DNA of 64,000 nt, from assembly GCA_016718155.1 (NCBI GenBank), contig JADKEH010000044.1, positions 1 to 64,000 of the forward strand, written 5' to 3'. The notes beneath the pieces were generated by a model that made no database searches, was not told where the DNA came from, and worked only from the letters and a program-made list of their open reading frames with translations. This DNA is from Candidatus Rhodoferax randersensis. GTDB taxonomy: Bacteria > Pseudomonadota > Gammaproteobacteria > Burkholderiales > Burkholderiaceae_C. Each line of letters starts with the position of its first letter. The first letter of the stretch is position 1. Both the position numbers and the translations under genes were made by a program. Shown in pieces: positions 9,261 to 18,414 of this stretch.

Positions 9261-10376
9261 ATGGCTGCAGGCTTGAAACGTTTCGTATTGGCACTGACCA
9301 CCGGCGCCCTGCTGTGCGTGGCGGCAGCGCACGGCGCCGACTCCAAGGTTCTGAACATCTACAACTGGTCGGACTACATCGCCGACGAGACCATCAAGAA
9401 CTTCGAAAAAGAGACCGGCATCAAGGTCCGCTATGACACCTATGACAACAACGAAATCCTGCACGCCAAGCTGGTCGCGGGCAAGACCGGCTACGACATC
9501 GTGGTGCCGGGTTCACACTTCGCCAAGACCCAGATCGAAGGCGGCCTGCTGCAAAAACTCGACCGCAGCAAGCTGACCAACTGGGGCAACCTGGACAAAG
9601 GGCTGCTGGAACAACTCGCCAAACTCGACCCCGGCAACGCCTACCTGGTGGACTGGCTGTGGGGCTATGTCACGGTCGGCATCAACGTGAACAAAGTCAA
9701 GGTGGCGCTCGGCGGGACGCCCATGCCCGAGAACGCCTGGAGCCTGCTGTTTGACCCCAAGTACGTCAGCAAACTCAAGAGTTGCGGCGTAAGCGTGCTC
9801 GATTCGGCCTCGGAAGTGCTGCCCGCCGCCCTGATGTACATCGGCAAACCCGCCTACAGCCGCAACGCCGCCGACTACGCCGAAGCGGGCAAGTTGCTCA
9901 AAAGCATTCGGCCCTACGTGACGCGCTTTTCGTCCTCCGGCTACATTGAAGAAATGGCCAGTGGCGCGACCTGCCTGGTAATGGGTTTCTCGGGTGACAT
10001 CAACATCGCCCGCAGCCGCGCCGCCGAGGCCAAGGCCAACCCGCCAGTGGTGATTGAGGCCTTGGTGCCCACGAGCGGCGCCACCCTGTTTTTTGACACC
10101 ATGGCCATCCCCAAGGACGCGCCCAACGTGGCCAACGCGCATTTGTTCATCAACTACATCCTGCGCCCCGAGGTACACGCCTCGCTGACAAACAAGGTGT
10201 TCTACGCCAACCCCAACACGGCATCGCTCAAGTTTGTGAAGAAGGAAGTGGCCGAGAACAAGACCATCTTCCTGGACGCCGCGGCCACCAAGACCATGGT
10301 GGCGCCAGACACCTTGCCGCAAGACCTGCGCCGCGTGCAAACGCGCACCTTCAGCAGCTTCAAGGCCGCCAAGTAG
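9261..10376 (+). CDS. Polyamine-type (PotF/PotD-like) ABC transporter substrate-binding protein
   Basis: The 371-residue periplasmic protein has a signal peptide (MAAGLKRFVLALTTGALLCVAAAHGA) and the polyamine-binding family start VLNIYNWSDYIADETIKNFE, with YDTYDNNEILHAKL and GYDIVVPGS. I start at ATG 9261, which has GAGAGG about 10 bases upstream, rather than at GTG 9243, which has no such site and would put charged residues before the signal peptide. It probably binds putrescine or spermidine. No potG, potH or potI lies next to it, so it is either an orphan serving a transporter elsewhere or has another ligand. Confidence 0.88.
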   Translation: MAAGLKRFVLALTTGALLCVAAAHGADSKVLNIYNWSDYIADETIKNFEKETGIKVRYDTYDNNEILHAKLVAGKTGYDIVVPGSHFAKTQIEGGLLQKLDRSKLTNWGNLDKGLLEQLAKLDPGNAYLVDWLWGYVTVGINVNKVKVALGGTPMPENAWSLLFDPKYVSKLKSCGVSVLDSASEVLPAALMYIGKPAYSRNAADYAEAGKLLKSIRPYVTRFSSSGYIEEMASGATCLVMGFSGDINIARSRAAEAKANPPVVIEALVPTSGATLFFDTMAIPKDAPNVANAHLFINYILRPEVHASLTNKVFYANPNTASLKFVKKEVAENKTIFLDAAATKTMVAPDTLPQDLRRVQTRTFSSFKAAK

Positions 10377-10896
10377 GAGCAAGCGATCCCGGCTGCACTT
10401 GCACGCGGCACACTGTGGTGCGGCCGCTGCCATGCGGCCGACGCTCCGGCTCGGCAAAGGTCTCAAGCTCCAGAAAGCCGGCCTTGCGCATCATGCCGGC
10501 CGACGCCGCGTTTTCCTCGTGTCGGTCGATGTAGACCTCGCGCACACCCATGGCGGCAAGGGATGTATTCACTTTTTGAAGCAGCTCGGACCCCAGCCCG
10601 CGTCCAGCGTAGTCGGGTGCGACCACCACCTCGCACACATAGCCGTGCTCGGCATCGGCACGGTCACGGGCCTGGAACCTGCGGAAATCGTGTGTCAGGC
10701 AGTACGTGGCAGCGCCCACCAGTGCCTGCCCCTTCCATGCCAGCAGTGCATAGGCGCGGCCCGCGGCAATATCCCGCAAATGGGCTTGCACGCCTTCAAC
10801 CGGCAGCCAGTTCCAAACGTTGGGGCCGTGGGAAAAAATCAACCCAGACAGGGCCTGCAGATCGGCCGCACGCGCCGGCGCGAAGACTACCGCCAC
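10360..10896 (-). CDS. GNAT-family N-acetyltransferase
   Basis: The 178-residue protein shows a GNAT core with the acetyl-CoA pyrophosphate-binding loop in CEVVVAPDYAGRGLGSELL (about 89-106) and a C-terminal GFLELETF strand. The frame is open further upstream to 11055, but that extension overlaps the membrane protein gene in another frame and is not domain-like. I choose GTG 10896, which lies two bases after the upstream TGA and has GGAAGG in front. Its 3' end overlaps that of the convergent polyamine-binding protein by 17 bp. The acceptor substrate is unknown. Confidence 0.75.
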   Translation of the reverse strand: MAVVFAPARAADLQALSGLIFSHGPNVWNWLPVEGVQAHLRDIAAGRAYALLAWKGQALVGAATYCLTHDFRRFQARDRADAEHGYVCEVVVAPDYAGRGLGSELLQKVNTSLAAMGVREVYIDRHEENAASAGMMRKAGFLELETFAEPERRPHGSGRTTVCRVQVQPGSLAPTWRP

Positions 10897-10898
10897 GC

Positions 10899-11177
10899 TC
10901 AGGCCTTCCAGCCCTGCTGCATCAGCCACTGGCTGCTGGCGCCGCAAAGCAACATGGCGGCGTAGCTGGCCATCTTGCCGTCGCGCCCGAAGAACCACAG
11001 GCCGAGGCCGAGTGCCAGCGCACATGCTACAAAAGTTATAGCTATCTGCGCCCATAGTGCAAAGGCGGACGTGCGTTTTCGCACAAAGAACCGAGCAAAA
11101 ATGGCAAGCAGCGCGGCCAGCCCCAGCGCCGGGGCAAGGAAATTGAGCAAGTGAAGAAAAAGGTCGATCGGGTCCAT
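10899..11177 (-). CDS. Small conserved membrane protein, about three helices
   Basis: The 92-residue protein has hydrophobic segments at about residues 5-28 and 42-65 and a weaker third near 70-85, separated by short charged turns (FVRKRTS, FGRDGK). I do not recognise a characterised function. It lies directly upstream of the acetyltransferase on the same strand with two bases between stop and start, so the two are probably co-transcribed. It is divergent from hemA, 72 bp away. Confidence 0.65.
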   Translation of the reverse strand: MDPIDLFLHLLNFLAPALGLAALLAIFARFFVRKRTSAFALWAQIAITFVACALALGLGLWFFGRDGKMASYAAMLLCGASSQWLMQQGWKA

Positions 11178-11223
11178 GTGTGCTTTATGCCTGAGCTAAC
11201 GCACGTTCAGGCGCCCTAGATTT

Positions 11224-11229
11224 TATAAT
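11224..11229 (+). promoter_or_regulatory. Probable -10 element of hemA
   Basis: A perfect TATAAT lies 20 bases before the hemA ATG. No clear -35 hexamer sits 16-18 bp upstream. If used, it gives a leader of only about 14 nucleotides, with no strong Shine-Dalgarno sequence visible. Confidence 0.45.
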
Positions 11230-11249
11230 CCAGTATTACCGACATTGAT

Positions 11250-12509
11250 ATGGCAGTCTGGGCATTAGGCATCAACCACACCACCGCACCGCTCGATTTG
11301 CGGGGTCGGTTCGCCTTTGCGCTGGACCAAGTCGGACCCACGCTCAGCGGTTTGCGCCAGTCCCTGGCGCGTCAGCCCGAGGCGGCCCTGATCTCCACCT
11401 GCAACCGCACCGAGATCTACTGCGCCGGCGACGCCAGCCAGTTGGAGCCGACGCTGGACTGGCTAGCCCACAGCCGCGGCGTGTCCAGCTCGTTGCTGCG
11501 CTCCCATGCCTACACCCTGGAAGACAGCCTGGCCGCGCGACACGCCTTTCGAGTCGCCAGCGGACTGGATTCGATGGTGCTGGGTGAGCCCCAGATACTG
11601 GGACAGATCAAGGACGCGGTACGGGCCGCCGATGCCGCTGGTGCCCTGGGCACCACCCTTAGCCAGCTGTTTCAACGCTCCTTTGCCGTCGCCAAGGAGG
11701 TGCGCACTTCGACCGAAATTGGCGCCCACTCGATCAGCATGGCCGCCGCCGCCGTGCGCCTGGCCGGGCAGCTTTTTGAAGACCTGGGCCAGGTCAAGGT
11801 GCTGTTTGTCGGCGCGGGCGAGATGATCGAACTGTGTGCCACGCACTTTGCGGCCAAGAATCCCAAGGGCTTGGCGATTGCCAACCGCACGCTGGAGCGA
11901 GGCGAAAAGCTGGCCAGCCGTTTTGGCGGTGAAGTCATGCGCCTGGCGGATCTGCCGGACCGATTGCACGAATTTGACGCGGTCATCAGTTGCACCGCCA
12001 GCACCCTGCCCATCATTGGCCTGGGTGCGGTCGAGCGGGCCTTGAAGCGGCGCAAGCATCGCCCGATGTTCATGGTCGATCTGGCCGTGCCGCGCGACAT
12101 CGAACCCGAGGTCAAGGCACTGGAAGACATCTACCTGTACACCGTGGACGACCTGGCCGGGGTGGTGCAAACCGCGCAGGCCAATCGCCAGGCTGCGGTG
12201 GCGCAGGCCGAAGCGATTGTCGATGCGGGGGTGCAGAGCTTCATGCATTGGATCGATCAGCGCAGCACGGTGCCGCTGATCCAGCAGCTCAACAGCCAGG
12301 CTGACGAGTGGCGCGCCGCCGAGATGGCACGTGCGCGCAAGCTGCTGGCCAAGGGTGAGGATGTGGAGGCTGTCATGGACGCCCTGTCGCGCGGGCTGAC
12401 CCAGAAGATGCTGCATGGCGCGCTGGCCGAGTTGCGCGCCGCCGACAGCGAGGCGCGCGAACGCGCCAGCCACGCCATCAACCACTTCTTTCTGCGCAAA
12501 GAGCGTTAG
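11250..12509 (+). CDS. hemA: Glutamyl-tRNA reductase
   Basis: The 419-residue enzyme has the catalytic cysteine in STCNRTE (C51), the substrate-recognition motif GLDSMVLGEPQILGQ, a Rossmann NADPH-binding stretch (VLFVGAGEM) and a C-terminal dimerisation helix region. It reduces glutamyl-tRNA-Glu to glutamate-1-semialdehyde, the first committed step of tetrapyrrole synthesis in the cytoplasm. It heads the set hemA-prfA-prmC-grxD, commonly contiguous in Burkholderiales; here 120 bp separate it from prfA. Confidence 0.96.
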   Translation: MAVWALGINHTTAPLDLRGRFAFALDQVGPTLSGLRQSLARQPEAALISTCNRTEIYCAGDASQLEPTLDWLAHSRGVSSSLLRSHAYTLEDSLAARHAFRVASGLDSMVLGEPQILGQIKDAVRAADAAGALGTTLSQLFQRSFAVAKEVRTSTEIGAHSISMAAAAVRLAGQLFEDLGQVKVLFVGAGEMIELCATHFAAKNPKGLAIANRTLERGEKLASRFGGEVMRLADLPDRLHEFDAVISCTASTLPIIGLGAVERALKRRKHRPMFMVDLAVPRDIEPEVKALEDIYLYTVDDLAGVVQTAQANRQAAVAQAEAIVDAGVQSFMHWIDQRSTVPLIQQLNSQADEWRAAEMARARKLLAKGEDVEAVMDALSRGLTQKMLHGALAELRAADSEARERASHAINHFFLRKER

Positions 12510-12629
12510 CGACGCTGTCTGGCCAACCTGGCTTGGCATGGCGACCGAGCCGGCACTTTGCTCACCCGCTGCTCTCTCCCGGCCTGCGCCGGGCGCCCAA
12601 GAACTCTTTGAACGCCCCCTGTTCCCGCT

Positions 12630-13730
12630 ATGAAACCTTTTCTTCGCCAACAACTAGAACGCTACGCCGACCGCCTGGGCGAGCTCGAATTCCTGCTCTC
12701 GCGTGAAGACATCATGAAGGACATGAAGCAGTTCCTGGCGCTGTCACGCGAGCACACCGAGGTCGCGGCCGTGGCCAGCCGCTGGACGCGCTACCAGCAG
12801 CGCGAAGCCGATCTGGCAGAGGGCCAGGAAATGCGGGACAACTCGGCGAGCGACGCCGACATGCAGGCCATGGCGCAGGAAGAGATCGACAGCGCCAGCG
12901 CCGAGATTGCGCAGCTGGAAACCGAGCTGCAGCGCATGCTGCTGCCCAAGGACCCGGACGATGCGCGCAACGCCTTTGTCGAAATCCGCGCCGGCACTGG
13001 CGGCGACGAGTCTGCCCTGTTTGCCGGCGACCTGCTGCGCATGTACACCCGGTACGCCGACCGCTGCGGCTGGAAGACCGAGATCGTCAGCGAGTCCCCC
13101 AGCGAACTGGGTGGCTACAAGGAGGTGGTGGTGCGCCTGGAAGGCCACGATGTTTATGGCGCGCTCAAATTCGAGTCTGGCGGCCACCGCGTACAGCGCG
13201 TGCCCGCCACCGAAACCCAGGGGCGCATTCACACCAGTGCGTGCACCGTGGCGGTACTGGCCGAGCAGGACGAAGCCACCGCCATTCAAATCAACCCGGC
13301 CGACTTGCGCATCGACACCTATCGCGCCAGCGGGGCCGGTGGCCAGCACATCAACAAGACCGACTCGGCCGTTCGCATCACGCATATACCCACCGGCATC
13401 GTCGCGGAATGCCAGGACGGACGCAGCCAGCACAGCAACAAGGCCCAGGCTCTGAAGGTGCTGACAGCCCGTATCCACGAAAAGGACCGCAGTGAACGCG
13501 CCGCCAAGGATGCGGCCGAGCGCAAGAGCCTGGTTGGCAGTGGCGACCGCAGCGACCGCATCCGCACCTACAACTTCCCGCAGGGGCGGCTGACCGACCA
13601 CCGCATCAACCTCACGCTGTACAAGCTGCTGAGCATCATGGAAGGCGACCTGGACGACGTCGTGCACGCACTGCAGGCCTACGAGGCGGCACAGCAGCTC
13701 GCGGCGCTGGAACTGGGCGCGGCCAACTGA
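12630..13730 (+). CDS. prfA: Peptide chain release factor 1
   Basis: The 366-residue RF1 has the PAT stop-codon recognition tripeptide (192-194) and the universal GGQ in SGAGGQHINKTDS (237-239), which reaches the ribosomal peptidyl-transferase centre. It terminates translation at UAA and UAG. PAT rather than SPF distinguishes it from RF2. The enzyme that methylates the GGQ glutamine, PrmC, is encoded 3 kb downstream on the same strand beyond an antisense gene. The 3' end is convergent with that gene, with a 27-bp gap. Confidence 0.96.
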   Translation: MKPFLRQQLERYADRLGELEFLLSREDIMKDMKQFLALSREHTEVAAVASRWTRYQQREADLAEGQEMRDNSASDADMQAMAQEEIDSASAEIAQLETELQRMLLPKDPDDARNAFVEIRAGTGGDESALFAGDLLRMYTRYADRCGWKTEIVSESPSELGGYKEVVVRLEGHDVYGALKFESGGHRVQRVPATETQGRIHTSACTVAVLAEQDEATAIQINPADLRIDTYRASGAGGQHINKTDSAVRITHIPTGIVAECQDGRSQHSNKAQALKVLTARIHEKDRSERAAKDAAERKSLVGSGDRSDRIRTYNFPQGRLTDHRINLTLYKLLSIMEGDLDDVVHALQAYEAAQQLAALELGAAN

Positions 13731-13757
13731 CGCTGACCGCGCCCGTTGCGCCACAGG

Positions 13758-16562
13758 TCAACCGCGCGCCATGCGGGCCTGGCGTACGGGAGCCATAACT
13801 TTCCACAAATCGTTGAGTGCCAGCGCCAGTGTTTGCGCGGGTGACTCATTGACGCTTGGCACGCCGTCGAGCAGGATTTGCCCTTCATCGCCACGTACGC
13901 GCCAACCATCCGGGCCATCGTTGATCACGTTGTCCGAACCATCTGGCCAATGCGGTGCGCGAGCGGCCAACGCATACAAAGCCGGGAAACTGTCAACCCC
14001 ACCTTTGGCCGCACGGGCACTGACCTTGCGCCCAAGTGCGCGCCACGCGGCGGAGGACGACTCGGAGCCCTGCACAAACCCGGCCGCCCAGACGAACACG
14101 CGCGTGGCATCGTCCCCCGTAGCGGACAACGAGACCTCGGGTGCGTCAAACGGAGTGGGTGCACCGTCCAGCAGCGGGGTTTGCAGCACACGCGTATTGA
14201 GGTCGTTGTACAGCTCCATCAGGGGTTGCAACACCTTATTGATGGAGTTAGCTCCGTCCAGCAAGGCGCTGCGCTCGGGCTTGAGCATCTGCATGGCCCC
14301 ACCGACCAGTTTCCCAGGCATCACCATTTCTGGCGCCCACGCGATGGCGGTGAGAAAACCGTGCAGTCGGTCAAAGTCAAAGTGCGTTCGCAGCAAAGTC
14401 AGCGCCTTGGGCATCAGGCGTTCTGGCACAACAGCTAAGGCCTCGACCGGCAGCGCCATTGAACTGGCAGGCGGGGACGGCGACTGAGCAGCCTGAGAGT
14501 TTGCAGGCCCATGACCCGCCGCGCCGCGCTTGGGAGCCTTGGCGGGCACCTTGCGTGGCGCTTCTTTCGGCACTTCCGCAACGGGGTCAGGCAAGGCCCA
14601 TTGCCGCGCCCAGGCCAGCGCACCGGTGCGCACCCAAATCGGCCGAGACTGCACGCGGTATTCAAACGCTACCTCGGCGCCACCCACACGCATGCCAGGG
14701 CCAGGCTCCACCTCGGGCGCGTCACAGATATCGGGTAACAGCATCTTGAGCACGATCGGATACTCCTGATGCGCCGCAGCCAGCACGCCTTGTGCCTCCT
14801 CGCGTCGGCCCAAGCCAAACAGTGCCAACGCACGGTTGTGATCGGCGGGCGGAAAGTCTCCCGGATAGCGGTCCAGCACGGATAGGGCTTGCTCAAACCT
14901 GGAATGCTCCAGATCGTCGTCCACCAACATGACACGCCAGCCATGGTTGTCGGTGGGGTTGAGCGCCATGGCCCAGCGCGCCAGCGACATCGCCTCATCG
15001 TCGCGGTGCGTCATGCGCGCCAGTTCAATCGCCTGGGCCAGAATTCGCAACAAGGGCCGCGTATCCAGGTCGGCCCATTGGGCGCCCAGTTTCGCGGCGG
15101 CGGCAGTGTCGGCATCGCGGGCATCTCCCCACAGGGCATGCAGTAGGCGCAAGCCGTGCTCGGCCAAACGCCAACTGCCTTGCAGCAGGACCAGTGGGCT
15201 GTCCCAATCGCAATACTCGGCTGCAGCCAGCAACAAGTCGTCCACCACCTCGACACTAAGCCAAGCCTGGGGGTTGTCGCGCAGGAAGTCGCCCACCGCG
15301 CCGGGATCCTCGCACACGCTGGCGGCGTCCCCCATCAAGCTCGACAACATGGGCTTGCCAACCGGGAACCGACGCTGCCAGCGTTTTTCCAGCGAACTCA
15401 GTTTGGGCTTCGCGCGCACGTGCAGCCAGGTCTTGCCTGCGCGCAAGGCTTGGATTGGATCGTCAGCATAGTCGTCGGTCTCGTCTGTGGTTGCCGAACT
15501 CGGCCCCATCGCGTCAGGCGGGCTCTGTCGTGACACCGTGTACAAAGCCAGACAAGCGCTCGCGTCCAATTCAGCGGGAATCTGCGCGCACAGGTCCAGC
15601 CAGGCAGCTTCATCGTCATCGAGATAATCATCGTCTTCGTCTGGCTGGTCCTGGTAAACGGCCTGCATGCCATGCTCCCCCAAAGCCAGCAACATGTCGG
15701 CCAAATCTGGAAAGCCCGCGCGACGTGCCTGGGCTGCGAGCACGGGCGCGCGCAGGCGGGCCTCGTCCTGCCGGCCTTCGCTGATCAGCACGGTGAGTTC
15801 CAGGTGCCAAAGCTGCGGGTCGCCCGCGCCGGCTCGCTGCGCCTCCTTGAAAACGACCCAAGCCTGGTCAAAATCACCCCGGTCAGCCAGCATGGTCACC
15901 AGCCGACAACGGGCGGTGGTGGCCAGGCTCTTGTCGCGCCCCTTGGCCATGTGAGCGATCAAGTCGTAGCGGCGCGTTTCGCGACCTGTCTCCCCCAAGG
16001 CGTCGAGCACCGCATCCAATGCCGGCTCATAACGCTCGTCCAGGTCCTTGGTCTGCTCAAACAAGGGCGTGAACACCTCTGCCGTCATGTCAGCTCTTCC
16101 CTGTTGGTTCCAATGAAAAGCCGCCTGGGCCAAAGCGTTTGGTGGCAACTGACGCAAGCTCGCCACCGTGAGGTCTTGTGGCGCAACCTTGCTGATGACC
16201 AGCCCCGTCAAATCGGCCTCGCCGAGCGGAAACTGCAGATGAGAAAACTCAGCGCAGCATTGCTTGTACTTGCGCCCGGAGCCGCAATAGCAGGGGTCGT
16301 TGCGCTCCGTCTTGGGCAGTGGCCGAGCGCGCCAGCGATTGGATGGCACTGGCACGGCTGCCCACAAGGCGCGTGCCATCGCCAGCGCCGGGCGCCGTGT
16401 GTCGGCCTGTACATCGTGCACCTCCTCCAGGGAGCTGGTTTGCGCCGCAAACCATTCAGAAAATTCGCCAACTGACACGCCGCGCACGATGCGTCCAATG
16501 GCGGCATCGATCAGGCTTTCGGCATTGCTGTCGTCGTCGGGAAAAACTGTGGGGCTGGACAT
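13758..16562 (-). CDS. SEC-C motif / helical-repeat / UPF0149 (YgfB-YecA) multidomain protein, function unknown
   Basis: This 934-residue protein has an N-terminal helical region, a SEC-C zinc motif RNDPCYCGSGRKYKQCCA (87-104; cysteines 91, 93, 102, 103) like the tail of SecA, then a long alpha-helical stretch suggestive of TPR-like repeats (for example ADRGDFDQAWVVFKEAQRA and ALALFGLGRREEAQGVLAAA). It also has an acidic tract at about 308-319, a Pro/Ala/Lys linker near 665-700 and a C-terminal UPF0149-like region from about 716 (FDFDRLHGFLTAIAWAPE). No signal peptide or membrane segment is seen, so it is probably cytoplasmic. It lies antisense between prfA and prmC. A GATAAT box at 16607-16612 (minus) is a weak promoter candidate. 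Function is not assigned. Confidence 0.82.
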   Translation of the reverse strand: MSSPTVFPDDDSNAESLIDAAIGRIVRGVSVGEFSEWFAAQTSSLEEVHDVQADTRRPALAMARALWAAVPVPSNRWRARPLPKTERNDPCYCGSGRKYKQCCAEFSHLQFPLGEADLTGLVISKVAPQDLTVASLRQLPPNALAQAAFHWNQQGRADMTAEVFTPLFEQTKDLDERYEPALDAVLDALGETGRETRRYDLIAHMAKGRDKSLATTARCRLVTMLADRGDFDQAWVVFKEAQRAGAGDPQLWHLELTVLISEGRQDEARLRAPVLAAQARRAGFPDLADMLLALGEHGMQAVYQDQPDEDDDYLDDDEAAWLDLCAQIPAELDASACLALYTVSRQSPPDAMGPSSATTDETDDYADDPIQALRAGKTWLHVRAKPKLSSLEKRWQRRFPVGKPMLSSLMGDAASVCEDPGAVGDFLRDNPQAWLSVEVVDDLLLAAAEYCDWDSPLVLLQGSWRLAEHGLRLLHALWGDARDADTAAAAKLGAQWADLDTRPLLRILAQAIELARMTHRDDEAMSLARWAMALNPTDNHGWRVMLVDDDLEHSRFEQALSVLDRYPGDFPPADHNRALALFGLGRREEAQGVLAAAHQEYPIVLKMLLPDICDAPEVEPGPGMRVGGAEVAFEYRVQSRPIWVRTGALAWARQWALPDPVAEVPKEAPRKVPAKAPKRGAAGHGPANSQAAQSPSPPASSMALPVEALAVVPERLMPKALTLLRTHFDFDRLHGFLTAIAWAPEMVMPGKLVGGAMQMLKPERSALLDGANSINKVLQPLMELYNDLNTRVLQTPLLDGAPTPFDAPEVSLSATGDDATRVFVWAAGFVQGSESSSAAWRALGRKVSARAAKGGVDSFPALYALAARAPHWPDGSDNVINDGPDGWRVRGDEGQILLDGVPSVNESPAQTLALALNDLWKVMAPVRQARMARG

Positions 16563-16787
16563 GGTGAACCGCTCAATGAAGGGAGTCCGTTTGGACTGGA
16601 AACCGGATTATCTGTGGATTGACCCCTGCCCTCGTCGGTGCGCAGGCGGCGTCCGATCCCTTCGACCCACCGTCCAGTCATCGCCACCGGCAGAGGACTC
16701 GGGCCTATGCAATCCGTGACAATTGGCTGACAACCTTCCGCAGTCAAATCGCGCGTCAGGCTTCGTTCCGCTCCCATTCACCCAACC
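16563..16787. other. 225-bp divergent intergenic region between the SEC-C gene and prmC
   Basis: The region must carry the SEC-C gene leader and probably a promoter for prmC, since the upstream prfA is cut off by an antisense gene. I see a short inverted repeat (AGTCC gttt GGACT, about 16584-16597) in the SEC-C leader and a minus-strand GATAAT at 16607-16612. No convincing -35/-10 pair is visible for prmC. Confidence 0.35.
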
Positions 16788-17642
16788 ATGACCATGACTC
16801 TGCAACAAGCCCTCGCCACGGCCGCGACCCTCGGACTGGACCGGCTCGACGCGCAACTGCTGCTGTTGCACGCCTTGGGTCGGGACGATGGCAACCGGGC
16901 CTGGTTGCTCACACATGACGCCGACCCGCTGCCAGCCGTCAATGAGGCCGCCTACCTGGCCTTGGCGCGGCGGCGGGTGGCGGGGGAACCCCTGGCTTAC
17001 CTCACCGGCCACAAGGAGTTTCATGGCCTCGATCTGCAGGTGGATCCCCGCGTGCTGATACCCCGGCCAGACACCGAAACGCTGGTGGACTGGACCCTGG
17101 ACCTGCTCGCCAACACGCTCCACGCCACGGTCATCGACCTGGGCACCGGCAGCGGCGCCATTGCCTTGGCCTTGAAGCACGCTCGCCCGGACTTTGAAGT
17201 GCACGCCATCGACGCCAGCGCCGACGCTTTGGAGGTGGCGCAAGCCAACGCCCAGCACCTGCAGCTCAAGGTGCAGCTTCAGCTTGGCTCCTGGCTGCAG
17301 GGCGTAAGCGGTCGCTTTCATGCCATCGTGTCCAACCCGCCCTACATTGCCACCCACGACACCCACCTGGCGGCCCTCGCGCACGAGCCACAGCAGGCGC
17401 TGACCAGCGGCCCGGATGGCCTGGACGACCTGCGCCGGATCATTGCCCAGGCGCCCGCGCACCTGTATCCCGGCGGCTGGCTGCTGCTGGAGCACGGCTA
17501 CGACCAGGCAGCGTCAGTCCGTGCGTTGCTACAAGATGCCGGCTTTGTGGACGTGCTGTCACGGCGCGACCTGGCCGGAATCGAACGATGCAGCGCTGGG
17601 CGCCTGCCCACTGGCACAACACCACAATCAACCAAGCCCTGA
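16788..17642 (+). CDS. prmC: Release factor glutamine N5-methyltransferase
   Basis: The 284-residue enzyme shows the helical N-terminal domain, the IPRPDTE motif (91-97), the S-adenosylmethionine-binding DLGTGSG (117-123) and the catalytic NPPY (183-186). It methylates the GGQ glutamine of RF1 and RF2. Two in-frame ATGs occur at 16788 and 16794; the first is used here. The 3' end is convergent with the exonuclease gene, 82 bp away. Confidence 0.95.
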   Translation: MTMTLQQALATAATLGLDRLDAQLLLLHALGRDDGNRAWLLTHDADPLPAVNEAAYLALARRRVAGEPLAYLTGHKEFHGLDLQVDPRVLIPRPDTETLVDWTLDLLANTLHATVIDLGTGSGAIALALKHARPDFEVHAIDASADALEVAQANAQHLQLKVQLQLGSWLQGVSGRFHAIVSNPPYIATHDTHLAALAHEPQQALTSGPDGLDDLRRIIAQAPAHLYPGGWLLLEHGYDQAASVRALLQDAGFVDVLSRRDLAGIERCSAGRLPTGTTPQSTKP

Positions 17643-17724
17643 GCGACCTCATGCCAATGACCACACCGGCCTGCCCCCAATGCGCCTGTACAACAGAACG
17701 ATCCGGATGCAGCCGATCGGCCCT

Positions 17725-18333
17725 TCAGGTCGGCCATTGCGCCAGGAAACGGCTCACTGCTGGTTTGGCGCAGCGCTGCAATGCCATCAGCAGGGCATGG
17801 TCGGGCGCCGGCACCCCATGGCGGTGACGCAAGTCGTACTGAATCCGGCCCAGCAGCGCGGCCGCCATTTCTGCATCAGCCAAGGCGCGGTGGGCCGCAC
17901 CGGTGCGGGGCAAGCCGTGGTAGTCCACCAGCGAACCCAGGCGGTGATTGGGCGCCTGCGGGTAAAGGCGGCGTGACAGCAGCACCGTGCAGGCAAAGGG
18001 CTGCGGCGCCGGCAACCCCGCCAGCGCGAGTTCATGCAGCCAGAACTTGCGGTCAAAGGCAGCGTTGTGCGCCACCATGGGAGCGCCCCCGACAAATCGG
18101 CTCGCCTGCGCCATGACCCGCTCGGCGGGCGGCGCGGCCGCAACCATGGCATTGGTGATGCCGGTGAGCTGGGTGATGAAGCCTGGTACCCGTACCCCGG
18201 CGTTTATCAAGCTTTGAAAACGATCCAACACCTGCCCCGCGCGCACGAGCACAATCGCCACTTCGGTGGCACGGTCCCCCTGGGATGGCGAGATACCGGT
18301 AGTCTCGAAGTCAATGACAGCAACGGTTTCCAT
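17725..18333 (-). CDS. 3'-5' exonuclease, DnaQ/epsilon-like (DEDDh)
   Basis: The 202-residue protein begins METVAVIDFETTG and carries the DEDDh set: D8 and E10, D94 in AHNAAFD, and H148/D153 in AHRALADAE. I use the ATG at 18333, which starts just before the first exonuclease strand, rather than the upstream TTG at 18354. It lacks the polymerase-binding tail of DnaQ, so it is probably an accessory exonuclease in DNA repair or RNA turnover. It lies downstream of slyD on the same strand. Confidence 0.86.
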   Translation of the reverse strand: METVAVIDFETTGISPSQGDRATEVAIVLVRAGQVLDRFQSLINAGVRVPGFITQLTGITNAMVAAAPPAERVMAQASRFVGGAPMVAHNAAFDRKFWLHELALAGLPAPQPFACTVLLSRRLYPQAPNHRLGSLVDYHGLPRTGAAHRALADAEMAAALLGRIQYDLRHRHGVPAPDHALLMALQRCAKPAVSRFLAQWPT

Positions 18334-18414
18334 GACGCCAGGTCCGCAGCACAAACGCGACGGACGTGCTGAACGAGCGCAGCACAGCCGGTCGCCCCGT
18401 CGCCACCGGTGCCG

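Noticed and set aside
10897..11055. Upstream extension of the acetyltransferase to 11055
   Set aside because: It overlaps the small membrane protein gene in another frame, which has coherent transmembrane helices; GTG 10896 with a ribosome-binding site starts the GNAT fold.
12510..12629. Inverted repeat GCCAA/TTGGC after hemA as a terminator
   Set aside because: The stem is only 5 bp and has no T-run; prfA follows on the same strand.
11463..12653. Minus-strand frame of 396 codons opposite hemA
   Set aside because: Antisense shadow of hemA; no recognisable domain.
12744..13754. Minus-strand frame of 336 codons opposite prfA
   Set aside because: Antisense shadow; RF1 with PAT and GGQ motifs is unmistakable on the other strand.
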